Below are positions 1 to 11,053 of a stretch of DNA of 64,000 nt, piece after piece. The notes beneath the pieces are model-generated. The model was given only the letters and a program-made list of their open reading frames with translations. It was not told the origin of the DNA and ran no database searches. Both the position numbers and the translations under genes were made by a program. The first letter of the stretch is position 1; the number at the start of each line of letters is the position of its first letter. Source of the stretch: Cladocopium goreaui (Eukaryota; Sar; Dinophyceae; Suessiales; Symbiodiniaceae); the NCBI GenBank assembly GCA_947184155.2, contig CAMXCT020001465.1, positions 51,715-115,714 of the forward strand, read 5' to 3'.

Positions 1-134
1 CCGTATAACCGACTCATCATCAACCACCCATCCTTTTCCAAACTATAGTCAATTATATCCAATTTTTTGAGGATTAAAACAGGATTAAAACAGGTTTTTT
101 TACCCCAAACGATGGGGGTCAAATCTCCACTGGT

Positions 135-246
135 CAGGGCTCCCGGCAAGTTGCTCCTGTTGCTGCTGCAATCTCTCCAACTTCTGTTGCAGCTCCTGTC
201 GTTTCGCGACGCCAGGGCCGTCATCGCCATTGACGCGCGGGGTTGC
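135..246 (-). CDS. exon: Gln-rich coiled coil
   Basis: Minus-strand exon of the long unidentified gene or genes covering 0-22 kb. It starts after an AG acceptor (CGCCCAG) and reads about 37 residues, with a Gly/Asp linker followed by a Gln/Glu/Leu heptad stretch (RQELQQKLERLQQQQEQL). Codons end mostly in G or C, unlike the AT-rich flanks. The donor is uncertain (GA or GC near 135). The same Gln-rich coiled-coil style recurs in exons at 1.4, 2.25 and 2.6 kb, so these probably belong to one protein. Function not recognised. Confidence 0.55.
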
Positions 247-599
247 CTGGGCGCTGCCGATGTGTTCGTGGCAGCTTGGGGTATCCCAGCGCCGATGAAC
301 CCATCATGTTTGGATTATTTATAGATTCTTGGTGCTTTTCCATTGTCATGTTAGATTGTCAAATCTCACACCCGTCACATCATTTCATCAACTGTATATG
401 TAAACTGTAATATAGTACTATAGTGTTTAATGTATATAAATTAACAATAATTAGCATACAATTTAATGTATATATGTATATATACAATATACACATGACG
501 GACATGCAATCGAGTAAGACATGAACTTGTTCCACAACCTGTATACCCACAACGTGTTGCCTCAAACAGGACTTCCTGCAACTGCTGTCCCGCTTGAAA

Positions 600-690
600 G
601 AAATGGCACTACTTCAAATTCTTCAGACCAGACAACACGTCGGCGCTGGGTATCCTGCTTCAGTTGACCTCGGGAACGGCGAGAAAGATG
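600..690 (-). CDS. candidate exon, frame uncertain
   Basis: A GC-richer island between AT-rich flanks. Two minus frames are open; one reads RGQLKQDTQRRRVVWSEEF, the other TEAGYPAPTCCLV. The acceptor CCCGAG at the upstream side would suit the second. Placed here because neighbouring minus-strand exons lie at 0.2 and 0.95 kb. Weak call. Confidence 0.3.
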
Positions 691-924
691 ATTCACGGGG
701 TGATCATGAAAACCATGCGATTGACAATCACTTCGTCCTTTCATGTCCTTTCTCTCTGAAAAGGAACGCTACAGTAGGCAGTATGGTAGTAACAGTGATT
801 GTCCTACTTCCTTACCAGCCTAATGAATTTTGTCAACATCTGCATATTTTATGCCTCCAAAGGACCCCAAAGAGCTCCAATTTTTTTTGACATCTGCCAT
901 GCACCGAGTTCGGTCCACGTCTGC

Positions 925-990
925 CAGGGTGCGAGAGTTGCTTTTCCTGCTCTTGCTCCAACTCTTGCTGTATCCTTGGGCGCATCTCGG
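925..990 (-). CDS. exon: Gln/Glu-rich coiled coil
   Basis: Minus-strand reading PEMRPRIQQELEQEQEKQL, followed by a GC donor (CACCCTG then GC). The heptad-like Leu spacing and Gln/Glu content match the exons at 0.2, 1.4, 2.25 and 2.6 kb. The acceptor side is approximate. No catalytic motif is visible. Confidence 0.5.
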
Positions 991-1400
991 GCATTGGGAG
1001 AAGACCATGAAATTTTTAAACGCTGATGAATTTGCTCTTCCAGTAACGCATATAACAATCCAAGGAACGTAATATGACGTTTCTTCCCATAGGAAATGTA
1101 CACAAGATCGAATCCTGTCGGATAAACACGGCTATATCACTCATGTTATATATCACCAAATCCCACGGCCCAGATTCACGTTTCCCAATATGTTTCCCAA
1201 TACTGTATTCTCACATTTCCCGATATATTTCTCAATGTTTCCATGTTTCCGATTGTTTTTAACGAATATACTAATATACTATATAATATAATATATATAT
1301 ATAAATGGCTTTGTCTGACAATTTGTGTATACTTCGCAATGGTTCTTTTAATGGATCATTTTTACAAACCATCAAAGTTCGGGGTACCCTGTCGAAACAC

Positions 1401-1536
1401 TTTCCGTTGGGAACCCAGCTGTTGTCGTCGCTGTTGAACCTGCTGCTGCAGCAGTGCATGCTGTTGACTTAGCTGCTGCATCCTCAGCGTTTTTCGTGTG
1501 GCGTCCGCTAGCCATGGACAATTCCTCCCGGCAACC
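1401..1536 (-). CDS. exon: Gln-rich coiled coil (136 bp)
   Basis: Begins after a strong acceptor (poly-T then TTTCAG) and ends before GTGTTTCG (GT donor). It encodes 45 residues: a short lead, then ADATRKTLRMQQLSQQ and a Gln/Leu/Arg helix (QQQVQQRRQQLGSQRK). Length and phase fit one complete internal exon. It is one of the best-supported exons of the 0-22 kb minus-strand gene. The repeated Gln is CAG/CAA mixed, so it is not a pure triplet expansion. Molecular function unknown; the helix suggests an oligomerising or scaffold region. Confidence 0.65.
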
Positions 1537-2231
1537 CTGAAAAAAATCAAAAAGTGAAAACCTCGTATAATATTTACAATTATGATACATGACTTTTCCA
1601 GACTTTTTAGGGATTATTATTACTAAATATATCCATTTAGAGATGGGTTTTCCCGTGAGAAATGTGGGTTTCCCACTGCTACAAGATCTCCCAAAATCCG
1701 GGGAATCGGGCTGCGCTTGTATCTGTGGCAACATTGCCGGAGGAACCAGCGACCTTGGTATCCACAGCTCCGAAAAAAAATCCAGCCCTTGGTCAACTGT
1801 GAGACAAACCAATATTATATGTAATTATATGATATTATATGTACATCTATGCCTCTAGGATAGGCTTGCATTTGATGTCCAATTCTGCTGGTGCCTTTGT
1901 GATTTTCGCCAAAAAGGCTAATGCCATGGCTGCTAAGTGATATTTGATGCTGAATTCCATCACATGTCGGATTCTGCTGACTGTCCATGTACTCAATCGC
2001 CCACTTACATCCACTTACCACTGTCACCAGCTCACAGTTCGTCTTCTATCACGTTCTGCTTGACGATCGACAGAAGCTTCCTTTGCTCAACTTAGTAAAT
2101 CTCTGCATCATAGAATTGGATTATGGGAAAATTTACAGGAAAGCCCTATATTTGATGGTAAAAACCATGGTTTCCTGTAAATTTTCCCTTAAACCAATCC
2201 AGTGACTGCACTAAGGCTCAAACTGCTGCAC

Positions 2232-2270
2232 CTGCTGCTGCAAGTGCTGCATCTGTTCCACCAACCGTGC
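2232..2270 (-). CDS. exon: coiled coil (39 bp)
   Basis: Acceptor CCAAAG, then 13 codons ARLVEQMQHLQQQ, then a GT donor (CAG|GTGCAGC). Small, but both splice sites are good and the composition matches the adjoining Gln-rich coiled-coil exons. Confidence 0.5.
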
Positions 2271-2504
2271 CTTTGGCAGGACTTTGTGGTACTTTCAAAC
2301 ACTGAAAGCGATAGATATGTCGGTATTAATAATGTCAATGTATATAATATGTATAATAAATATGATTAAATCTGAACTACTATTATTATCATAAGTATTC
2401 TGTTACATGTTAATACATGTTATAGATGTATTCATCATGAGAGAATGATGTTGCCCAGTTCTCACCCCCAAATCCCTGACCTCTGCTTGGGTTTGAAGCA
2501 AATG

Positions 2505-2614
2505 TTGGCCACGGGGATTGCCCGTCTAGAAGCTAAGCGCGATGCCATCTGCTCCTCAGCTCGCTTCTCCAAGTCTTGCTGCTCTTGTAGTAGCTGACGC
2601 CTCAACAAAGTGTA
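2505..2614 (-). CDS. exon: coiled coil, Arg/Gln/Glu rich
   Basis: Starts after TTTTCTCCAAGCAG. Reads YTLLRRQLLQEQQDLEKR followed by AEEQMASRLASRRAIP and a GT (CCC|GTGGCC) or GC donor. The heptad pattern is strong and charged residues alternate as in long rod proteins. It continues the coiled coil of the exons on either side. Confidence 0.6.
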
Positions 2615-3719
2615 CTGCTTGGAGAAAAACATAGAAAAACCATTGATGTCAATGCAGAGTATAGTGTAGCTGTAGACAGCCATGAAACAATGTTCGAAAC
2701 CCTCTGTCATTCCAATATACTGGTTGGTCATTAGGGATTCCCATCATGATGATCCCCAAATTCCAGTGATGATCCCCAAATTCTATCAAATTATTGGATA
2801 TTCTAACCCCTTACAGCATCCACTTTTTTGATGGTCCTCAGTGCCCAACTCCCTTGGTGCTGGGGCTGCTTTGGCCGGCCTCAGCTGCATCAAAAATCAC
2901 GGCTGTTCTGGTAAAAAAAAAACACGGAAATATATGGCTAACATTGGCTAACCATATGGAAATATATGGAAATGATGGAAATTTAATGAAATTTAAAACC
3001 TCCGGAGATCTAGATGATTTTCCCAATTCCAATGCTCATTTATAGGGGAATTCACATTGCAATGTTTGAGTACCGACACTCAAATCCAAAGGGCCCTTGC
3101 TGCCCTTGCTTTTGGCAAGGTTGAACCATGCTGAACCAGTGGAACACACAGTGAAGCCGGTTCCAGTGGAACACAACTGAGACTCAGACGGCACAACACG
3201 CGGTGGCACCTGGATCTGGAAACATCCACGGGGATACCATCTCCAGCAACCCTTCCTTTAGGCGACGGCAAAAACATTCCGAAGTGATGGGACATTCATC
3301 AAACGCTAATGATCAGATGCTACTGTAATTTGTCACACTTGTGATAGCCAGAGCTTGTACCTCGACATGTTGAAGAGTCCATGAAATTTGGCGACATGTG
3401 CCACACATAGACCAACAAATCATGGTATATATTGGTATTGGTATATCATGAACCACCGTTGCCATCCACTCTAGGTGTCCCTGCCACTTGGGCGGCCTTT
3501 GGCACCTGGGGCGCTCCCAAGTCTTCAAAGGATATTAGATGGACGCTTCGTGTTCGCATTGAAGATGAACAGATTTGTAGGCGTATTCACCCAGTTTGAG
3601 TTTGAGACTATGCCGAATTTAATCTATTGGTTATAAGTTATAGATTTTCCCATGATCAATCATTTATGTTTGTCAATTCCCCTAGTTTGAGAGCCAAATG
3701 ACTCCACGCCTGGCCACTC

Positions 3720-3770
3720 CTTTGCGGCGCCAGCGGCGCCAGCGGCGCCGCCTGCGGCGCCGGCGCCTGG
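3720..3770. repeat. GC-rich GGCGCC short repeat
   Basis: A 50-bp run of GGCGCC/GCGGCGCC units inside AT-rich sequence. Read as protein it would give Pro/Ala-rich (plus strand) or Arg-rich (minus strand) peptide. No good splice signals decide whether it is coding. Confidence 0.4.
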
Positions 3771-3937
3771 ACACCAGAGCAAGCGCCTGCAAGGCAGGGA
3801 TCGTGCAGATCTTACAGCATCCTAATAGTCATACTACTGATAATACAAATCTAAATATTAAATAGTATCTTAAATAGCGGCTCATGTCACAATTCACCGG
3901 TCTGTCAAAACTGCCGATGAGTTCAGCCCTACCAGGC

Positions 3938-3975
3938 CTTGATCTCCCGGCCCTTCTTCCCAGGATCGCTTTGGC
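3938..3975 (-). CDS. exon: basic segment (38 bp)
   Basis: CCCTCAG acceptor, then two bases plus 12 codons (QSDPGKKGREIK), then a GC donor (AAG|GCCTGG). Codons favour G/C in third position. It fits the minus-strand series but is too short to identify. Confidence 0.4.
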
Positions 3976-4734
3976 CTGAGGGCTTTGCAGTGACAGGATG
4001 CTCCTTTCGTCTTTGTTACCTTTGTATGTATTGAAAACTACAGCTAAAGCACTTTACCTTATTCAATTTCTAATGTGGAATAGGTTGTTATGTTGTTTCT
4101 ATGGCACGCGGCTGTTTCAACCTCACAAGCATTACCAAAGACCCAAGAAAATAATCCTTGTTCTTCTTCAGCTGACATCCCTCGCAAATCATTGAAAGCA
4201 AGCGACATCCGCAACGCTGATTGGTGGATAAACTAGTGACGTAGCTGGCGGCCATCCCACCCTTCTCCAAACGATCTAGGGCAACGACACAGCTGGAAAG
4301 GCCCCCTGACAACGCCAAGCCATGTGGGACTCTCTCATTCTGATACGCAACGCGATTTAGAGATCATTGACCTTGTGCCATGAGAAAAATAGAAACATAT
4401 AGAAACATTCCCTGCATTGCTCACTGGTTTTCCTTCAATTTTCCCATTTCGGATTAACAAAGCTAGTGATGGCAAAGCGCCAAAGTAAGGCATGGCAGAG
4501 CCGCCATTTTGGATCCGACCCTGGAAGTGGATGTCGTGTCAAAATTGTGGTGCACTTTTTGGGACCCCCAATTTGGGGTGTTTGTAGATATAGTAAATCC
4601 ATGTAAATCCTACGGTATTGAACTTGGGAATTTGGAATGATAGAACAAACTAGAACAATCGAACAACCTTATATTGTGGGAGATAAACAAAATATAACAA
4701 AATACAATCCCCATCTCCCTGCACTGTGGATCAC

Positions 4735-4835
4735 TGTGGATCTGCAGCAAACCACCGAGGCCCTTGCCGGTGCAGAACCAGGAGGTGGTGTACCTCGTCA
4801 CAGCTGGGCAATGCCGGCAGTGCAACTAGTGGGTG
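4735..4835 (-). CDS. candidate exon, strand not certain
   Basis: A GC-rich island. The minus frame reads CDEVHHLLVLHRQGPRWFAA after GCCCAG; a plus-strand frame (LQQTTEALAGAEPGGG) is also open. Minus is preferred only because surrounding exons are on that strand. Confidence 0.25.
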
Positions 4836-5079
4836 AACTTCGTAACCAACCAGCAACCAAAGGGGATTTACCGGCAGAAAAATGATAAATCTATATAATA
4901 TGTGTACGTATATATTATACATGTAATACCAAGGGTAAATAGGGACCTAAGTGTCCAACAACTGTGAAGATTGACACACATGAAATTAGTATGATAGACC
5001 ATACCAACACGTTATCAAACATCGGTGGTGTAGTCTTCACCATCAAATCCATTGGTCAAACGATCCCTGCCTATGGATT

Positions 5080-5146
5080 TCGGTGCAGCTGCAGCTTGTG
5101 CTTCGGCTGCTCTCTTGCGAGCCTGAGACTGAGATACAACGACTTT
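5080..5146 (-). CDS. exon: Lys/Ala/Gln helix
   Basis: After TACCAG the minus strand reads KVVVSQSQARKRAAEAQ and then an Ala run, a helical, basic sequence typical of a coiled-coil linker. The 3' end is approximate because several GC dinucleotides could serve as donor. Part of the 0-22 kb series. Confidence 0.5.
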
Positions 5147-5435
5147 CTGGTATCCAAAAGAGGTCCTTGAAAAGGAGGCTGGTTTAGGTCATATTGGATC
5201 CATATGGAGCACTTTAGCCCTCTGTGCCCAGTGTGTTTTCACCTTAATGTTGGACGCTGATTAGTGGCCAGGTTCGATTGTGGCAATTTTTCCCAAATTA
5301 TTCTGAACCCATATATTGTTTTCAGGGTTTCACTATTGTGGCAAGAAAGTTTGGGAGACCATTTTTTTTGACCAAAAAACGGCCTCTAATTGCTGAGAGG
5401 CAAACTTTTTTCCAAAAGCATTTGCCAAATTCAAA

Positions 5436-5955
5436 TGCCAAGCATTTCCCAAGGAGCCGATCCCTTATTAAACCCTTATTAAAGAACAGCTTTCCACAAT
5501 TTTCCAAGGCCCTGGACCAGGAGAGGCTCCATTTCACTTTAGCAGGTTTGTTCGCTGGGTTCACTATTGTAGCAAGCTTTGCCAGAGCAAAATTCAAACT
5601 CCAAGCCTTTCCCAAAGGAGCCAATCCCTTATTAAACCCTTATTAAAGGACACCTTTTCCACAATTTTCCAAGGCCCTGGACCAGGAGGGGCTCCATTTC
5701 ACTTTAGTAGGTTTGTTGCTGGGTTCACTATTGCAGCAAGCTGTGCCAGAGCAGCTCCTGGAAGCCCAGAAGAGAAGCAAGCCTTTTCCAAAAGCAATTG
5801 CCAAATTCAAACTCCAAGCCTTTCCCAAAGGAGCCAATCCCTTAATAAACCCTTATTAAAGAACAGCTTTTCCACAATTTTCCAAGGCCCTGGACCAGGA
5901 GGGGCTCCATTTCACTTTAATAGGTTTGTTGCTGGGTTCACTATTGCAGCAAGCT
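5436..5955 (+). repeat. three diverged tandem copies of a 163-215 bp block
   Basis: The phrase GGCCCTGGACCAGGAG, with flanks (TTATTAAACCCTTATTAAAG before; GGGTTCACTATTG after), occurs three times near 5,510, 5,675 and 5,890. Copies 2 and 3 are the most alike. The second spacing is longer because about 50 bp containing GCTCCTGGAAGCCCAGAAG is included. The last copy runs directly into the 9-bp array at 6,025, so the block is the edge of that satellite region. Confidence 0.8.
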
Positions 5956-6024
5956 GTTGCCAGAGCAGCTCCTGGAAGCCCAGAAGAGAAGCACGCCTTT
6001 TCCAAATTCAAACTCCAAGCCTTT

Positions 6025-8412
6025 AAATACTACAACTACTGCAAGTACTACAAGCACTACAAGTACTACAAGTATTACAAGTACTACAAGTACTACAAGC
6101 ACTAAAAGTACTAAAAGCACTACAAGTACTACAAGTACTACAACTACTACAACTACTTCAAGTACTACAAGTACTACAAGCACTACAAGTACTACAAGTA
6201 CTACAAGTACTACAACTACTACAAGCACTACAAGTACTACAAGTACTACAAGTACTGCAAGTACTACAAGTACTACAAGCACTACAAGTACTACAAGTGC
6301 TACAAGCACTACAAGTACTACAAGGACTACAAGTACTACAAGCACTACATGCACTTCAAGTACTACAAGTACTACAAGTACTACAAGTACTACAAGTACT
6401 ACAAGTACTACACGTACAACAAGTACTACAAGTACTACAAGTACTACAAGTACTACACGTACTACAAGTACTACAAGTACTACAAGTACTACAAGTACTG
6501 CAACTACTACAAGTACTACAAGCACTACATGCACTTCAAGTACAACAAGTACTACAACTACTACAAGCACTACAAGTACTACAAGTACTACACGTACTAC
6601 AAGTACTACAAGTACTACAAGTACTACAAGTACTACACGTACTACAAGTACTACACGTACTACAAGTACTACAAGCACTTCAAGTACTACAAGTACTACA
6701 AGCACTACAAGTACTACAAGTACTACAAGTACTACAAGTACTGCAACTACTACAAGTACTACAAGTACTACAAGTACTGCAACTACTACAAGTACTACAA
6801 GCACTACATGCACTTCAAGTACTACAAGTACTACAACTACTACAAGCACTACAAGTACTACAAGTACTACAAGTACTACAAGTACTACAAGTACTACACG
6901 TACTACAAGTACTACAAGTACTACAACTACTACAAGCACTACAAGTACTACAAGTACTAGAAGTACTACAAGTACTACAACTACTACAAGCGCTACAAGG
7001 ACTACAAGCACTACAAGGACTACAAGTACTACAAGTACTACAAGCACTACAAGTACCACAAGTACTACAAGTACTACAAGTACTACAAGTACTGCAAGCA
7101 CTACAAGTGCTACAAGTACTACAAGTACTACAAGTACTACAAGTACTGCAACTACTACAAGTACTGCAAGCACTACAAGTACTACAAGGACTACAAGCAC
7201 TACAAGCACTACAACTACTACAAGCGCTACAAGGACTACAAGCACTACAAGGACTACAAGTACTACAAGTACTACAAGTACTAAAAGTACTACAACTACT
7301 ACAAGCACTACAAGTACTACAAGCACTACAAGTACTACAAGCACTACAAGTACCACAAGTACTACAAGTACTACAAGTACTACAAGTACTGCAAGTACTA
7401 CAAGTGCTACAAGTACTACAAGTACTACAAGTACTACAAGTACTGCAACTACTACAAGTACTGCAAGCACTACATGCACTTCAAGTACTACAAGTACTAC
7501 AACTACTACAAGCACTAGAAGTACTACAAGTACTACAAGTACTACAAGTACTACAAGTACTACACGTACTACAAGTACTACAAGTACTACAAGTACTACA
7601 AGTACTGCAACTACTACAAGTACTACAAGCACTACATGCACTTCAAGTACAACAAGTACTACAACTACTACAAGCACTACAAGTACTACAAGTACTACAC
7701 GTACTACAAGTACTACAAGTACTACAAGTACTACAAGTACTACACGTACTACAAGTACTACACGTACTACAAGTACTACAAGCACTTCAAGTACTACAAG
7801 TACTACAAGCACTACAAGTACTACAAGTACTACAAGTACTACAAGTACTGCAAGCACTACATGCACTTCAAGTACTACAAGTACTACAACTACTACAAGC
7901 ACTACAAGTACTACATGTACTACAAGTACTACAAGCGCTACAAGTACTACACGTACTACAAGTACTAAAAGTACTACAACTACTACAAGCACTACAAGTA
8001 CTACAAGTACTACAAGTACTACAAGTACTACAAGTACTACACGTACTACAAGTACTACAAGCACTACAAGTACTACAAGCACTACAAGTACTACACGTAC
8101 TACAAGTACTACAAGTACTACACGTACTACAAGTACTACAAGTACTACAAGGACTACAAGCACTACAAGCACTACAAGTACTACAAGCACTACAAGTACT
8201 ACAAGTACTACAAGTACTACAAGTACTACAACTACTACAAGCGCTACAAGTACTACAAGTACTACAAGTACTACAAGTACTACAAGTACTGCAAGTACTA
8301 CAAGTACTGCAAGTACTACAAGTACTACAAGTACTACAACTCCTACAAGCACTAGAAGTACTACAAGCACTAGAAGTACTACAAGTACTACAAGTACTAC
8401 AAATACCACAAG
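6025..8412 (+). repeat. 2.4-kb array of the 9-bp unit ACTACAAGT
   Basis: About 265 copies of a 9-bp unit with point variants (AGC for AGT, CGT, ACTGCA, GCTACA). The marker TGCACTTCAAGT recurs six times (6,350; 6,529; 6,809; 7,474; 7,637; 7,861), with a long shared segment about 1.1 kb apart, so the array has higher-order structure from internal duplication. Because 9 is a multiple of 3, several frames stay open for over 2 kb (Ser-Thr-Thr, Gln-Val-Leu and Tyr-Tyr-Lys on plus; Val-Val-Leu on minus). Codon use does not favour any one of them, so I treat the open frames as a by-product. Confidence 0.92.
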
Positions 8413-8458
8413 TTCATCGGCAAAAAAAGACTTTTTAATTAGGTTTCAATTGTAGCCA

Positions 8459-8600
8459 ATTGAAATCCTTACTTAAGTGAGGATTTGTTTCCTGGGAAGA
8501 CAATATTTGACCTTCCGCTTTAAAGAGAGTACAGCTATTGTTGAGGGGAGGGGGGGGCCTCACACTAATCAGGAACCAACATTAAATCATAGCCAATGCA
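8459..8600 (+). repeat. dispersed repeat, copy 1
   Basis: Shares with 10,465-10,600 the words ATTGAAATCCTTACTTAAGT, ATTGTTGAGGGG, a G run, and CCTCACACTAATCAG in the same order and orientation. No coding capacity or terminal repeats were recognised; probably a short non-autonomous element or a segmental duplicate. Confidence 0.6.
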
Positions 8601-8947
8601 ATTTCCAGCAAATGATGTCCCAAATTATGGAAATACTTTTGCACAGGCCTCAACAACACTATTTACATCCACTTGCTACCATTCACCTATAGCCATTCGA
8701 GAAGAAAGAAACACGGTGTTCAATCAAGCAACCAATGGAAAAAAATGAAACCCCATTCCTACTGGTTGAACCGTGTGAAATCATGTGAACTCCCAATTCT
8801 TAATTGAAATCCCAATGTTTGTTTGGTTGAGTCGCTATTTTCAGTTGTTTGATATTGTTAGAATCACAATTTTGACATTTTTTGGGGTTATGAAATTCCG
8901 TGAATGCTGCTGGGAAAATTGCATTTACCCAACGTTTTCAGCCCTTG

Positions 8948-9013
8948 AAAACTGCCTCCTCCATCATCTTCGCCTCCTTTTCCTCGCGGGCAGCTTTGGA
9001 CCTCAGGATGCAC
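8948..9013 (-). CDS. exon: charged helix
   Basis: Minus-strand reading CILRSKAAREEKEAKMMEEA then VFK, with G/C-ending codons. The acceptor is near GCCAGCCAG, and a GC donor follows AAGG. Alternating Glu/Lys suggests a solvent-exposed helix or coiled coil. Phase to neighbours was not verified. Confidence 0.5.
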
Positions 9014-9637
9014 CCTGGCTGGCCAAGACTTCGGGTCCCATAGGTCCATAGGTTGTAGAATCTACTAGGCTCTACCTCTACCAGGATCAACTCATGGTCA
9101 ACCAGGATGAAGGATCAATCGGATCAATGCAACATCAAACATGATCAATTAGGAGCTCAAGATCACCTGGAATCAACTCAAGGGTACCGGAAAATGGCCA
9201 TGAACTCGCAGTTGTACTCGGTTGCCCTGCACACCAAGTATCATAGATCGTTGCCTCGATGCGAATGGGAGCTGACGTTGACGGTGACATTTCAGTGCAG
9301 AAGATTCAAACATCAGGGGTCAACGGAGCCACATGTTTGTTCACTTTGAGTAGCCAACCATCCAATTTTGCAGATTGGTTGTCTCTACGTATACCGCTGT
9401 CACACAGCATTAAAGTCAAAGGCGGAAAAACATCCACTGGAGGTGGACCATTTAGAGTCAGAGCCATACTGAGTGACTGATCCTGCACAAGCGTGTGTGT
9501 GTATATATTATATATAAATATGGAGGTTTCCTGAAATAGGGTACCCCAAATCATCTATGCTTGATTAGGATTTTTTATTGGAAACCATCCAGCTATTGGG
9601 GTAGACCCCATTTGCTGCCTCCTGGTGTCTCCAGTAC

Positions 9638-9704
9638 CTCTGAGTCCCCCGAACTCTTCGCACTTTCGCTCGTAGGTGTCCAGGAGATTCTGCGCTTTCT
9701 TGGG
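9638..9704 (-). CDS. exon (67 bp), both splice sites good
   Basis: Acceptor AATTGCAG, donor AGAG|GTACTGG. Reads PKKAQNLLDTYERKCEEFGG plus LR: a helical, charged segment. Well-formed internal exon of the 0-22 kb minus-strand gene. Confidence 0.6.
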
Positions 9705-10019
9705 CTGCAATTCTCTTGACCTGCCAAGAGGACAGCACACTGGAAGCACAAAAATATAGATTTATGTCATTTATGTCTCCATGGATTGGTTCAAGGGAAC
9801 AAAAAAACAGCAAACCATGGATTTACCAACTGAACAAAATAGGATATAGGTTGGGGGTTTCGTGCACATTTTCCCTTCAACCAATGCTGGGGATTAACCA
9901 ATCACCAAAATTAATGTTTGCCTCTGATTAGAAGCTTGGTACCCTATTGTGAGAAATTTCTTGCTCCTAATTCAGTAACATGCTAATTGTTGGGGGGAGC
10001 CTCTATTGTGAGAAATGTT

Positions 10020-10260
10020 TTCCAGATTTTGTTTTTCAAATTTTATTTTTTTCCAAATGCTTTATTGTTTGTTTGAAACTAATTAATTTATTTTTATTTT
10101 AATTTTAACTATTTTTATTTTATCTATGTTTATCTTATTTTTTTATTTTTACTTTTTACTTTTCTATTTTTATTTTAGTTTTATTTACTAGTGTTTCATT
10201 TTTTCATTGTTTCCTTTCTTATTTTTTTTTATTGCTTTCTTTTTCATTAATATATTACCA
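10020..10260 (+). repeat. T-rich low-complexity tract
   Basis: Runs of TTTTATTTT and similar, over 75% T on the plus strand. No exon is visible. The phrase CTATTGTGAG occurs before (9,948 and 10,003) and after it (10,308), suggesting a repeated unit around the tract. Confidence 0.75.
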
Positions 10261-10329
10261 TATGAGTGGCTCAGTTACTCAATAATATAATTGTCTGGAT
10301 GGTACTCTATTGTGAGCACCCACTTTTGG

Positions 10330-10470
10330 GAGTGAAAAAAATTGAAAGTAAATTAAAAGTAAATTGAAATCAATTGAAAGTAAATTGAAAGTAAATTGAA
10401 ATCAATTGAAAGTAAATTGAAAGTAAATTAAAAGTAAATTGAAATCAATTGAAAGTAAATTGAAAGTAAA
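10330..10470 (+). repeat. tandem 10-11 bp repeat (GAAAGTAAATT / GAAATCAATT)
   Basis: About 13 units alternating GAAAGTAAATT and GAAATCAATT. The array runs directly into the dispersed repeat copy at 10,465. Confidence 0.85.
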
Positions 10471-10600
10471 TTGAAATCCTTACTTAAGTTGATTGACCAA
10501 AAAATTGTTGAGGGGGTGGCCAAAAAAAGTGCGAGTTATAGAGTATCCTCAAATTGTTTGGGGGGGGCCCTCACACTAATCAGAGGCACACATTAACATA
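10465..10600 (+). repeat. dispersed repeat, copy 2
   Basis: Matches 8,459-8,600 (see there): same opening words, the G run, and CCTCACACTAATCAG. The copies differ by substitutions and small indels. Confidence 0.6.
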
Positions 10601-11009
10601 GATCCAAATAATCCAGCATTTAATAACAGTCTTCCACCCCTCCATTTGGCCAGGTCTATTTCTGTTGGGGGATGGTATCCCCAAAGACGAGGGGCACTTT
10701 TATATGGGATACAGTAGGTCAAAATTAGGGTACATAGTTGTCTCAGGGGTTCAATAAATGAGGGTTCTCCGATTTGTTAGACATGTGTTCATATTGTTCA
10801 TGGCCAACTTGCGGTGTCCCTCATTCTTGGCCACAGCCAGACCCTATGTATATCATTGTATAATATTGATTGTATATATATATATAAATATATAATATAT
10901 ATAAATATATAATATATATATATATATCTATTGGTGAAGAGGGGACCACAGCCAGATCCTTTAAGGGGCCATAATTTTGGCGGGTACCCAGATCCGGCAT
11001 CTGGGAAGC

Positions 11010-11053
11010 CTCTTGAACAAAGCTCTGCTGACGGGCTCCTTAAGAGGCAACAC
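11010..11053 (-). CDS. exon (44 bp)
   Basis: CACTTCCAG acceptor, reading VLPLKEPVSRALFK, GC donor (AAGAG|GCTTCC). G/C-ending codons in an AT-rich surround. Fits the minus-strand series; too short to identify. Confidence 0.45.

Noticed and set aside
6025..8412. CRISPR-like array
   Set aside because: Unit of 9 bp without spacers; ordinary satellite.
5957..8455. 832-codon Ser/Thr-rich and 822-codon Val/Leu-rich open frames
   Set aside because: Both arise from the 9-bp array; open frames on both strands and in several phases, codon use unlike the real exons, no splice context.
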